NCBI GenBank assembly: GCA_937952925.1 | Contig: CALFYA010000055.1 | Span: 1-18,845, forward strand | Reading direction: 5' to 3' | Length of the DNA: 18,845 nucleotides | From: an uncultured Moraxellaceae bacterium | GTDB taxonomy: Bacteria > Pseudomonadota > Gammaproteobacteria > Pseudomonadales > Moraxellaceae | Shown: one piece after another, positions 7,832-13,731 of the stretch | Layout: every line of letters starts with the position of its first letter | Position numbering within the stretch: the first letter of the stretch is position 1 | Made by a program: the position numbers and the translations under genes | Notes under the pieces: model-generated | Told to the model about the DNA's origin: nothing | The model's database searches: none | What the model saw: only the letters and a program-made list of their open reading frames with translations

Positions 7832-8607
7832 GACAATCCTCCAAACATGACCGCGGTCAATACAAAATCAAGTCCCAACACCGCCAATGAGGAATACACC
7901 ACGGTGCGTGTGGTTGCAGTGGAAATCCCTGCGGAAGTGGGCATACAGGCATACCCTTGATAGACCGCGATCCATGTACAGACCACGCCAAACACCACGC
8001 TCTTGATTACACCATTCACAATATCGTTGAGGAATTGCACATTGTTCTGCATATTGCCCCAAAACGATCCATCATAGACACCGAGCCAATCGACCCCGAC
8101 AAACTTGCCACCCAAGATGCCCACACTTGAGAAAATTAGTGCCAGCATCGGCATGCTGACAATCCCTGCCCATAGGCGCGGGGCAATCACACGGCGCAAG
8201 GGATCAACCCCGATCATCTCCATGCTCGCCAGCTGCTCAGTGGCTTTCATCAAGCCAATCTCGGCGGTGAGTGCTGAGCCTGCCCGACCAGCAAACAACA
8301 ACGCAGTCACCACAGGGCCAAGCTCACGCACCAAGGTGAGTGCCACCATCGTGCCGAGTGCTTGCTCGCTGCCATAATCGACCAAAATGGTGTAGCCCTG
8401 TAGGCCGAGTACCAAGCCAATAAACAGCCCAGACACCACAATAATCAACAGCGACAACACCCCCACGCGAAACATCTGGTCGATAAACAGACCAACGCCA
8501 CGCCATGACGGCAGCAAAAACAAGGTGCGTGCCAGCAGTTGGGCTGCCTCGCCCACGCCGACAATCCGATCAATCGTATTGCGGCCGAGTTGCTCGATGG
8601 CTTTCAT
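7828..8607 (-). CDS. mlaE: MlaE, permease subunit of the Mla transporter
   Basis: The 259-residue membrane protein belongs to the MlaE/YrbE permease family that forms the dimeric core of the transporter. It shows an amphipathic N-terminus, the VLSLLIIVVSGLFIGLVLG membrane segment, the cytoplasmic coupling region GRAGSALTAEIGLMKATEQL, and a C-terminal PTSAGISTATTRTVV followed by a last membrane segment. Length and motifs agree with the E. coli protein. It overlaps mlaF upstream and mlaD downstream by 4 nt each (ATGA). Confidence 0.96.
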   Translation of the reverse strand: MKAIEQLGRNTIDRIVGVGEAAQLLARTLFLLPSWRGVGLFIDQMFRVGVLSLLIIVVSGLFIGLVLGLQGYTILVDYGSEQALGTMVALTLVRELGPVVTALLFAGRAGSALTAEIGLMKATEQLASMEMIGVDPLRRVIAPRLWAGIVSMPMLALIFSSVGILGGKFVGVDWLGVYDGSFWGNMQNNVQFLNDIVNGVIKSVVFGVVCTWIAVYQGYACMPTSAGISTATTRTVVYSSLAVLGLDFVLTAVMFGGLS

Positions 8608-9431
8608 GTCGCTCCCCCACCATTTGGGGTGTAATACGGCGTTTGACTGTATTGAAAAGCCACCGGCCCTTCAGCATCGCCATTTAAAAACTGCTGAACA
8701 AACGCCGAGGGATGCGCCCGCAGCTCGCTCGGCGTGCCCTCACCCATCACTTTGCCATCGGCAATCACATAGACATAGTCGGCAATCGACAAGGTTTCAT
8801 CGACATCATGCGACACGATAATGGTGGTCAGACCAAGCGCGTCACGCAGCGTCCGAATCAACCGCGCCAACACCCCCATCACAATCGGATCTTGTCCGGC
8901 AAATGGCTCGTCATACATGATCAGCTCAGGATCAAGTGCGATGGCGCGAGCGAGGGCGACCCGTCGATTCATCCCCCCCGATAGCTCAGAAGGTTTAAGC
9001 TGCTCGGCACCACGCAATCCCACCGCTTCAAGCTTGAGGGCAACCAATTCACGGATCAGGTTTTCGGGCAGCTTGGTATGCGCACGCAGCGGAAAGGCCA
9101 CATTTTCATACACCGACATATCGGTAAACAATGCACCGCTTTGAAACAGCATGCCCATCCGCGAACGCGCTTGAAACAACTCACGCCGACTCATGTGCGG
9201 CACCGAGCGACCATCAAACAATACATCGCCCGAATCAGGCAGCAATTGCCCACCAATCAAGCGTAATAAGGTGGTTTTGCCGGTGCCCGAAGGCCCCATG
9301 ATGCCGGTGATTTGACCCCGACGAATTTGCAGGTTCACCCCATCATAGATGACGCGAGAGCCTCGATAAAACACCAAATCTTTGACGTCGATCAAGGGCT
9401 TAGCCTGATCGGTACGAGCGACTTCAGTCAT
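8604..9431 (-). CDS. mlaF: MlaF, ATPase subunit of the Mla transporter
   Basis: This ABC ATPase powers lipid movement by MlaE. The 275-residue product contains Walker A GPSGTGKT (46-53), Q-loop Gln97, signature LSGGM (150-154), Walker B LIMYDEP (170-176) and H-loop His208. The C-terminal extension past the ATPase core (GPVAFQYSQTPYY) resembles the MlaF tail that contacts the partner subunit. It is the first gene of mlaFEDCB; mlaA is not in the window, which is usual. Upstream lies 118 bp of non-coding DNA with a 15-bp palindrome. The ATG at 9431 directly precedes the conserved N-terminus and has no strong Shine-Dalgarno sequence. Confidence 0.95.
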   Translation of the reverse strand: MTEVARTDQAKPLIDVKDLVFYRGSRVIYDGVNLQIRRGQITGIMGPSGTGKTTLLRLIGGQLLPDSGDVLFDGRSVPHMSRRELFQARSRMGMLFQSGALFTDMSVYENVAFPLRAHTKLPENLIRELVALKLEAVGLRGAEQLKPSELSGGMNRRVALARAIALDPELIMYDEPFAGQDPIVMGVLARLIRTLRDALGLTTIIVSHDVDETLSIADYVYVIADGKVMGEGTPSELRAHPSAFVQQFLNGDAEGPVAFQYSQTPYYTPNGGGAT

Positions 9432-9461
9432 GCAAATTGATCAGTAACAAAATATGAATGG

Positions 9462-9476
9462 ATGCTACTGTAGCAT
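9462..9476. promoter_or_regulatory. 15-bp palindrome upstream of mlaF
   Basis: ATGCTAC-T-GTAGCAT is a perfect inverted repeat with 7-bp arms and a single central base, located 31 bp before the mlaF start. The spacing is suitable for a dimeric repressor site near the operon promoter, although no confident -10/-35 pair could be assigned. It has no U-tract, so it is not an intrinsic terminator for the upstream small gene. Confidence 0.4.
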
Positions 9477-9549
9477 GTTGGCCGAAATGACCCACAGTGA
9501 TTCGGTAGCGCTTTTGTCAGATTAAGGCGATTCGATGCAGATTGAACCT

Positions 9550-9705
9550 TCAACGTGCGTCGGTGACCACATCCAAGGTTTCTGGAAACTGATCTTTTTG
9601 CTCAATGTGAATCTGAGCGACGGTTTGCGGCTCTTTGGTTTTGAGTAAGTGATACCCCATAAACACTGCATTGGCCGCAACGAGTAGTGCAAAAATATAA
9701 GGCAT
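9550..9705 (-). CDS. Small single-pass membrane protein, unknown function
   Basis: The predicted 51-residue protein begins MPYIFALLVAANAVFMGYHLL, one hydrophobic helix followed by Lys, then an acidic/polar tail of about 28 residues. The frame is open to an ATG at 9744. GTGAGG lies directly against the ATG at 9711 and 6 nt before the ATG at 9705, so 9705 was chosen. The family was not recognised. An extended -10 promoter and a 5' hairpin lie just upstream, beyond the helicase terminator, so it appears to have its own transcript that might read on into mla. No terminator is seen before mlaF. Confidence 0.6.
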   Translation of the reverse strand: MPYIFALLVAANAVFMGYHLLKTKEPQTVAQIHIEQKDQFPETLDVVTDAR

Positions 9706-9741
9706 ATCCATCCTCACCCAGTCATCAACGATTTTTATCCG

Positions 9742-9758
9742 CATCGCCTCTCGCGATG
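9742..9758 (-). other. Small stem-loop at the predicted 5' end of the small-protein transcript
   Basis: A perfect 6-bp stem, CATCGC/GCGATG, encloses a 5-nt loop (GAGAG on the minus strand). It sits 6 to 22 nt downstream of the extended -10 element, so it would form at the very 5' end of the message, about 40 nt before the chosen start codon. It could protect the RNA end or act as an operator; neither is shown. Confidence 0.4.
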
Positions 9759-9763
9759 GGGCG

Positions 9764-9772
9764 AATATAACA
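9764..9772 (-). promoter_or_regulatory. Extended -10 promoter element for the small membrane protein gene
   Basis: On the minus strand the sequence reads TGT-TATATT, matching the extended -10 form TGn-TATAAT with one mismatch in the hexamer. No good -35 lies 17 nt upstream, which is acceptable for extended -10 promoters. Transcription would start near 9757, giving a leader of about 50 nt. Confidence 0.45.
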
Positions 9773-9791
9773 AGAAATTGCTCAACTGCCT

Positions 9792-9822
9792 AAAAAAAAC
9801 GCCGAGTGATCAACACTCGGCG
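9792..9822 (-). terminator. Rho-independent terminator of the DEAD-box helicase gene
   Basis: On the minus strand a perfect 9-bp GC-rich stem (CGCCGAGTG / CACTCGGCG, 5-nt loop) is followed at once by eight T residues. It lies 24 bp downstream of the helicase stop and separates that gene from the small-protein and mla genes. Confidence 0.93.
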
Positions 9823-9846
9823 CCGACATTCATCCACAACCGTGGA

Positions 9847-11721
9847 TTAGTCTTCAAAACGCTTGCGACGATCACCGCGCTCACGCTCTTCAAAGCGGCG
9901 CTGTGGACGGTCACCGCGTGGCGCAGACGCAAAGTCATCACGACGTGGGCGGTCATCAAAACGACGCTCGCCACCACGATCCGCACGATCACCGCGTGGG
10001 GCATCCGCCGAACGCGGACGATGCTCGCCTTCAGGGCGGCGGGCTGGACGATCTTGCCAACTTGGACGATCACCGCGAGGGGCATCCGATGCAAAGCGTG
10101 GACGACGCTCGCCTTCAGGGCGGTCAGTGCGCGGTGCATCAAAACGCGGGCGACGATCACCTTCAGGACGATCAGTGCGTGGTGCATCGGCAAAACGCGG
10201 GCGACGATCACCTTCAGGACGATCAGCGCGATCGCTGCGTGGTGGACGGTTGCCATAGTCACGGTTGCCATCACGCTCACGGAAGTTGCCGCCTTCACGG
10301 TTGCCGTCACGCTCACGGAAGCTGCTACCCTCGCGTGGAGCACCATCGCGATCACGGTAGCTACGTGGCGCATCACCTTCAGGACGGCTACCACGGTAGC
10401 CACCTTCACGCGGCGCACCATCACGGTTGCCATCACGATCAAAACGACGACCGCCGCCATTGCCACCGCCATCACGGAAGTTGCGCTCGCCTTCAAAGCG
10501 ACGGCGACCACCGGTGTTGGTGTAGCTACGGCCATTGCGACGTGCGCCTTCTGGTGGTGGGCTTGGCTCTAAGCCTTCAATCACACTCACCGGCAGACGA
10601 GTTTGCAGATATTCTTCGAGTGAACGAATTTTGCTGCGCTCACGATGGGTTGCCAAGGTGATGGCTTGACCACTACGACCTGCACGGCCGGTACGACCGA
10701 TCCGGTGCACATAGTCTTCGTTTTTCATCGGCAGACCAAAGTTGATCACGTGGCTAATGGCAGGCACGTCCAACCCACGCGCAGCAACATCGGTCGCCAC
10801 CAACACACGAGCGCGGCCTTCACGCAGGCTACGAATCCGGCGGTTACGCACTGCTTGTGGCATCGCACCATGCAAAGCCACCACTTGATAACCCGCTTCA
10901 GTCAGCTCTTCAGCCAACATATCGGTGTCTTCTTGGGTGCTGGCAAACACCACTGCTTGATCCAAGGTGGTGTCATTGAGCCAGTGAGTCAGCAACTTTT
11001 TCTTGTGCTCAAAGCCATCCGTCCAGTGCAAGGTCTGGGCGATGTCCGCATTGGTGGTTTGTTCGCTTTGAATGGCAATGCGCTCAGCGTCATTGGTCAT
11101 TTTTTCAGCGAGTTTCAAAATACGATCAGCAAATGTTGCCGAGAACATCAAGGTTTGTTCGCGCTTAGAAGCCAAGTCGTTGATGGCTTCTAGATCTTCA
11201 GCAAAACCCAAATCGAGCATGCGATCTGCTTCGTCCAAGATCAAAGTTTGGACATGATCAAGGCTCAGCTGACGACGGTTGACCAAATCGAGCAAACGAC
11301 CGGGTGTGGCCACCACAACCTGCGCGCCTTTGAGCTGGGCAATTTGTTTGCCAAACGGCATGCCGCCCATGATGCTGGAAATGCGCACGCCTTTGACGTG
11401 ACGCACCAGTTTGATTGCGTCTTGGCTGACTTGTTGAGCCAATTCACGGGTTGGACACAACACCAAGACTTGTGGTGATGGAATCGCTTTGACGCGCACC
11501 GACATCGGGGCTTGCGCCGTGGTTGCCAACGGGTTGAGGGATGGCAACAAGAATGCAGCGGTTTTACCGCTACCGGTTTGGCTGGACACCAACAGATCTT
11601 TACCAGCCAATGCAGCCGGAATCGCAGCTGCTTGTACAGGCGTTGGCGCACTAAATTCGAGGTCGGTCAATGCCTGCTGAATGGTATCGGCCAGCGCAAA
11701 ATCAGAAAAAGTCAAACTCAT
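9847..11721 (-). CDS. DEAD-box ATP-dependent RNA helicase with long Arg/Gly/Asp-rich tail (RhlE/SrmB-like)
   Basis: DEAD-box helicases unwind short RNA duplexes in ribosome assembly and RNA decay, often at low temperature. The 624-residue product has the complete core. It shows the Q-motif region ending PTPVQ (residues 26-30), motif I SQTGSGKT (47-54), PTREL (90-94), DEAD (163-166), SAT (194-196), the VATDVAARGLD block near 308-318, and motif VI HRIGRTGR (339-346). From about residue 390 to the end it is low complexity: Arg, Gly, Asp, Glu and Pro dominate, with near-identical repeats of 16-18 residues. The core is closest to RhlE/SrmB-type enzymes, but the exact subgroup is not certain, so no symbol is given. 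Leader of about 270 nt; terminator at 9792-9822. Confidence 0.93.
   Translation of the reverse strand: MSLTFSDFALADTIQQALTDLEFSAPTPVQAAAIPAALAGKDLLVSSQTGSGKTAAFLLPSLNPLATTAQAPMSVRVKAIPSPQVLVLCPTRELAQQVSQDAIKLVRHVKGVRISSIMGGMPFGKQIAQLKGAQVVVATPGRLLDLVNRRQLSLDHVQTLILDEADRMLDLGFAEDLEAINDLASKREQTLMFSATFADRILKLAEKMTNDAERIAIQSEQTTNADIAQTLHWTDGFEHKKKLLTHWLNDTTLDQAVVFASTQEDTDMLAEELTEAGYQVVALHGAMPQAVRNRRIRSLREGRARVLVATDVAARGLDVPAISHVINFGLPMKNEDYVHRIGRTGRAGRSGQAITLATHRERSKIRSLEEYLQTRLPVSVIEGLEPSPPPEGARRNGRSYTNTGGRRRFEGERNFRDGGGNGGGRRFDRDGNRDGAPREGGYRGSRPEGDAPRSYRDRDGAPREGSSFRERDGNREGGNFRERDGNRDYGNRPPRSDRADRPEGDRRPRFADAPRTDRPEGDRRPRFDAPRTDRPEGERRPRFASDAPRGDRPSWQDRPARRPEGEHRPRSADAPRGDRADRGGERRFDDRPRRDDFASAPRGDRPQRRFEERERGDRRKRFED
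10072..10224 (-). repeat. Tandem 48-54 bp coding repeats in the helicase tail
   Basis: Three consecutive units encode DRPEGDRRPRFADAPRT (10174-10224), a 16-residue version lacking one Ala (10126-10173), and an 18-residue version ending SDAPRG (10072-10125). A 35-bp core is identical between 10141-10175 and 10192-10226. A degenerate fourth unit (RPEGEHRPRSADAPRG) follows towards the C-terminus. Length differences are all multiples of three, as expected for repeat gain and loss under frame constraint. Confidence 0.85.
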
Positions 11722-11998
11722 CGAGAGTATCGCCCCGCAAAGGACGCTCCATAAAAAACAACATCAATGTAGGACATCGGCCCGATGCGGAAACCTGAGT
11801 GCTAACTCCTGTCAGCGGGGTCGCCGGTAATAAAGACGATGCATGGCATACGCACGAATACTTGGGGCCGTGGCCTGAAGGCAAACCAGAACTGTTCTGG
11901 TGGCGGGCGCGCTAAGAAGATCAATAGAGAAGATCGAGAGCCTTAGCGGATCATTCATCGAAAATTCAGGCAATGAACGGGAAAAGTGCGTGGCGCGG

Positions 11999-12007
11999 AT
12001 TCTAGCA
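11999..12007 (-). promoter_or_regulatory. Extended -10 promoter for the DEAD-box helicase
   Basis: The minus strand reads TGC-TAGAAT, a TGn extended -10 element with one hexamer mismatch; the -35 region is weak. Predicted transcription begins near 11992, giving a leader of about 270 nt. The same nonamer occurs in the suhB promoter. Confidence 0.5.
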
Positions 12008-12138
12008 GAGTCTGATACAACTTCCTAGCACTATTCTCGATTTCTTCCCCCTGCCCCCTAAAATGGTCACCCTACATGGGTATCGTGTGTTTTTTCCTGC
12101 GACTGATCAATAAATATGCTACAAAGAAAGCAGAATAC

Positions 12139-12155
12139 TTCAGACGCGATCTGAA
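12139..12155. promoter_or_regulatory. Inverted repeat upstream of the first exported aromatic-rich protein gene
   Basis: TTCAGA and TCTGAA flank CGCGA, forming a perfect 6-bp inverted repeat 65 bp before the ATG at 12221. The spacing suits a dimeric regulator. A possible -10 (TATGCT) lies about 25 bp further upstream, which would put the repeat just downstream of the transcription start. Confidence 0.35.
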
Positions 12156-12220
12156 TTGAGCGGTTGTTGATGTGAGATCACGCCGATCATCACTGTTGTG
12201 TGACTTTTGAGGGAAAATCA

Positions 12221-12526
12221 ATGCGTACTGTCTTGCCCATCGTGAGTGTATTTGTCGGTCTGATCAGCTTGGTACAGCCAATCGTGAGCTATGCCGACAA
12301 AGATGGACTGGAAAAATCGATTGATGTGCCAGCTGCAGCCAATGCCACAGGTCGCTACAGCAATCTGGTACAGATTTTACCGTGTGCGACCGACCAAGCC
12401 ACCTATGGCAAATTCAATGACTACGGCTATTGGGGCGGTGGTGCATGGTGTGGACAAGTGGGACGTGCAGGCTATTGGGTCTGGGTCGCACCCAACTGGT
12501 ATGTCTGGAAAACACAAAATAAGTAA
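12221..12526 (+). CDS. Secreted small protein with Trp/Tyr-rich two-Cys domain (paralogue 1)
   Basis: The 101-residue product has a clear Sec signal peptide (hydrophobic core VLPIVSVFVGLISLV, probable cleavage SYA-DKD near residue 26). A domain of about 60 residues follows: GRY, a Cys, YG-x-F, then YGYWGGGAWCGQ and AGYWVWVAPNWYVW. Two Cys in the mature part could form a disulfide. The family was not recognised and no catalytic pattern is evident; the aromatic density suggests a surface that binds carbohydrate, peptide or membrane (inference). The start is fixed by GAGGG at 12209-12213, 7 nt before the ATG; an in-frame GTG at 12200 is rejected. Followed by a hairpin and a paralogue. Confidence 0.85.
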   Translation: MRTVLPIVSVFVGLISLVQPIVSYADKDGLEKSIDVPAAANATGRYSNLVQILPCATDQATYGKFNDYGYWGGGAWCGQVGRAGYWVWVAPNWYVWKTQNK

Positions 12527-12537
12527 ATCGGCCACGC

Positions 12538-12561
12538 GATGTCCCTGATCTTGGGGACATC
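12538..12561 (+). other. Stem-loop between the two exported-protein genes
   Basis: GATGTCCC (12538-12545) pairs perfectly with GGGACATC (12554-12561) around an 8-nt loop, 12 bp after the first gene's stop. No U-tract follows, so complete intrinsic termination is unlikely. It could be an RNA-processing or partial-termination site that sets the relative expression of the two genes. Short CCTC/GAGG inverted repeats follow at 12561-12573 and 12590-12598. Confidence 0.55.
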
Positions 12562-12637
12562 CTCTCGGTGAGGCTTATGCTACAACACTCCTCAGAGGCT
12601 GCACGTTTGAATGTAGCCGCCACAGAGGTTATCGCTG

Positions 12638-12991
12638 ATGTTTCATATACGCCAAGTCGCACTCACCACCTTATTGAGTGGTGTATTGGTGCAAGGCTGC
12701 ACCACAGATCAAATCAACATGGCAACCCAAGCGATTGGGATGGTGACGGCACCCAATGGAGCTGTCACACCAGCCACCACCACCAATCAAGTGCCCGCTC
12801 AAGCCAATGCAAACGGGCGCTATACAGGATTGGTACAAGTCATGAATTGCCCAAATGATCGCAATGCCTATGGTCAATTTAATGAATATGGCTATTGGGG
12901 CGGTGGCGCTTGGTGTGGGCAAACCGGCAAAGCGGGCTATTGGGTTTGGGTTGCTCCCAACTGGTATGTTTGGCAGACCAAAGCTCGTTAG
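12638..12991 (+). CDS. Lipoprotein with Trp/Tyr-rich two-Cys domain (paralogue 2)
   Basis: The 117-residue product starts with a lipoprotein signal ending LVQGC (Cys21), followed by Thr-Thr-Asp, so outer-membrane sorting is expected by the usual +2 rule. A Thr/Ala/Gln-rich linker (about residues 22-56) leads to the same domain as the preceding gene. By eye, 43 of 62 aligned residues are identical, including both Cys and nearly all of YGYWGGGAWCGQ and AGYWVWVAPNWYVW. AGAGG at 12624-12628 supports the ATG at 12638. Many synonymous differences from paralogue 1 point to an old duplication kept by selection on the protein. Its stop overlaps the convergent hydrolase stop by 4 bp. Function unknown. 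Confidence 0.87.
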   Translation: MFHIRQVALTTLLSGVLVQGCTTDQINMATQAIGMVTAPNGAVTPATTTNQVPAQANANGRYTGLVQVMNCPNDRNAYGQFNEYGYWGGGAWCGQTGKAGYWVWVAPNWYVWQTKAR

Positions 12992-13731
12992 TCAGCCCTT
13001 GACTCCACAGGCTGTGCGTGGAAAAAGTGTCCCGCCTGTAAAAACCACAGCACTTGACGCTGTGCATCCACATCAAACAGCAACCCCATATGAGTGGCTT
13101 TGATTAACGCAAAGTCGCTCATTCCTGCAACTTTGGTATTGTCTACCGCGACAAGCCCATCATTGGGCACGCGGCCAAAGCGTTTGGTCAACCACGGCGT
13201 GGGGGTCAAATATCCTGCGAGCACACCCGTCGGTACACTCATGGCAGGTAGTTGATTGACTGTACTGCTCGGCACAGCTTGTAACTCTGCGACCACAGGC
13301 CCCATCAGCCGTGCAATGCCCTGCTCATGCCAGTACTTGCGATTGGCACGAACCGCCAAGTGACTACCCTGATTGGGTGTACCGAGCATCACCACACGGG
13401 TGACCTGATGATTTGGGGTATGCGCCAGATAGTGCCGGATCAGAATCCCACCCAACGAGTGCCCCACCATCGCCACATCACGCGCCGGATCACAACGGCT
13501 CACCGCTTGCGTCACGGCTTGACTCGCTTGAGCCACGGTGAGTTTGCGCGATGCATAACGCGCTTTGACCACTTGATAGCCGTGCGCTTCGAGCAACGGC
13601 GCTAATCGCCACCAATTCCACGGCTGACCCGCTAAGCCGTGCACCAATACCACACAACTTGATGCCGCATAAGCTGATGCGCCTTGCAGCAGCAAGGCGC
13701 ACAGCAACCATCGCCAGATCAGCACGAGCAT
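12988..13731 (-). CDS. Exported alpha/beta-hydrolase, lipase/esterase-like
   Basis: The 247-residue product has an N-terminal signal peptide (LIWRWLLCALLLQGASAYA) and an alpha/beta-hydrolase core. The HG oxyanion turn is at 31-32 (VLVHGLAG), the nucleophile elbow is GHSLGG with Ser92, and the likely acid and base are Asp191 (PNDGLVAVD) and His214 (ATHMGLL). The layout resembles triacylglycerol lipase/PGAP1-like hydrolases, probably acting in the periplasm or outside the cell. The substrate is not evident, and no lipase-specific foldase gene is adjacent. Its ATG overlaps the DUF445 stop by one base (TAATG), indicating translational coupling. The gene converges on the lipoprotein gene. Confidence 0.85.
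   Translation of the reverse strand: MLVLIWRWLLCALLLQGASAYAASSCVVLVHGLAGQPWNWWRLAPLLEAHGYQVVKARYASRKLTVAQASQAVTQAVSRCDPARDVAMVGHSLGGILIRHYLAHTPNHQVTRVVMLGTPNQGSHLAVRANRKYWHEQGIARLMGPVVAELQAVPSSTVNQLPAMSVPTGVLAGYLTPTPWLTKRFGRVPNDGLVAVDNTKVAGMSDFALIKATHMGLLFDVDAQRQVLWFLQAGHFFHAQPVESRAD

Larger units (their letters stand above)
11722..12220. other. 499-bp non-coding region: helicase leader and upstream region of exported-protein gene
   Basis: No convincing gene was found here. The left part (11722 to about 11992) is the predicted 5' leader of the helicase. It contains inverted repeats CATCGG-C-CCGATG (11775-11787) and CCAGAAC-T-GTTCTGG (11886-11900), plus a run of six T on the minus strand shortly before the start codon. 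The right part holds a C-rich patch (about 12048-12060), a hexamer inverted repeat at 12139-12155 and the Shine-Dalgarno sequence of the plus-strand gene. A short minus-strand frame overlapping the helicase start would have to begin at TTG and is not supported. Confidence 0.6.

Noticed and set aside
9778..10661. Long plus-strand open frames (over 250 codons) and a second minus-strand frame across the helicase tail
   Set aside because: They are antisense or out-of-frame shadows of the repetitive Arg/Gly/Asp-rich tail, whose codon bias removes stops in several frames. They have low-complexity products, and the real frame is the helicase.
11886..11900. LexA/SOS box in the palindrome CCAGAAC-T-GTTCTGG
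   Set aside because: The spacing between GAAC and GTTC is one base, not the four of the Gram-positive type box, and it does not fit the CTGT-N8-ACAG form; it lies within the predicted leader RNA.
12221..12991. Toxin-antitoxin or effector-immunity pair
   Set aside because: Both products are exported and homologous to each other, and neither shows a toxin domain or a regulatory DNA-binding domain.
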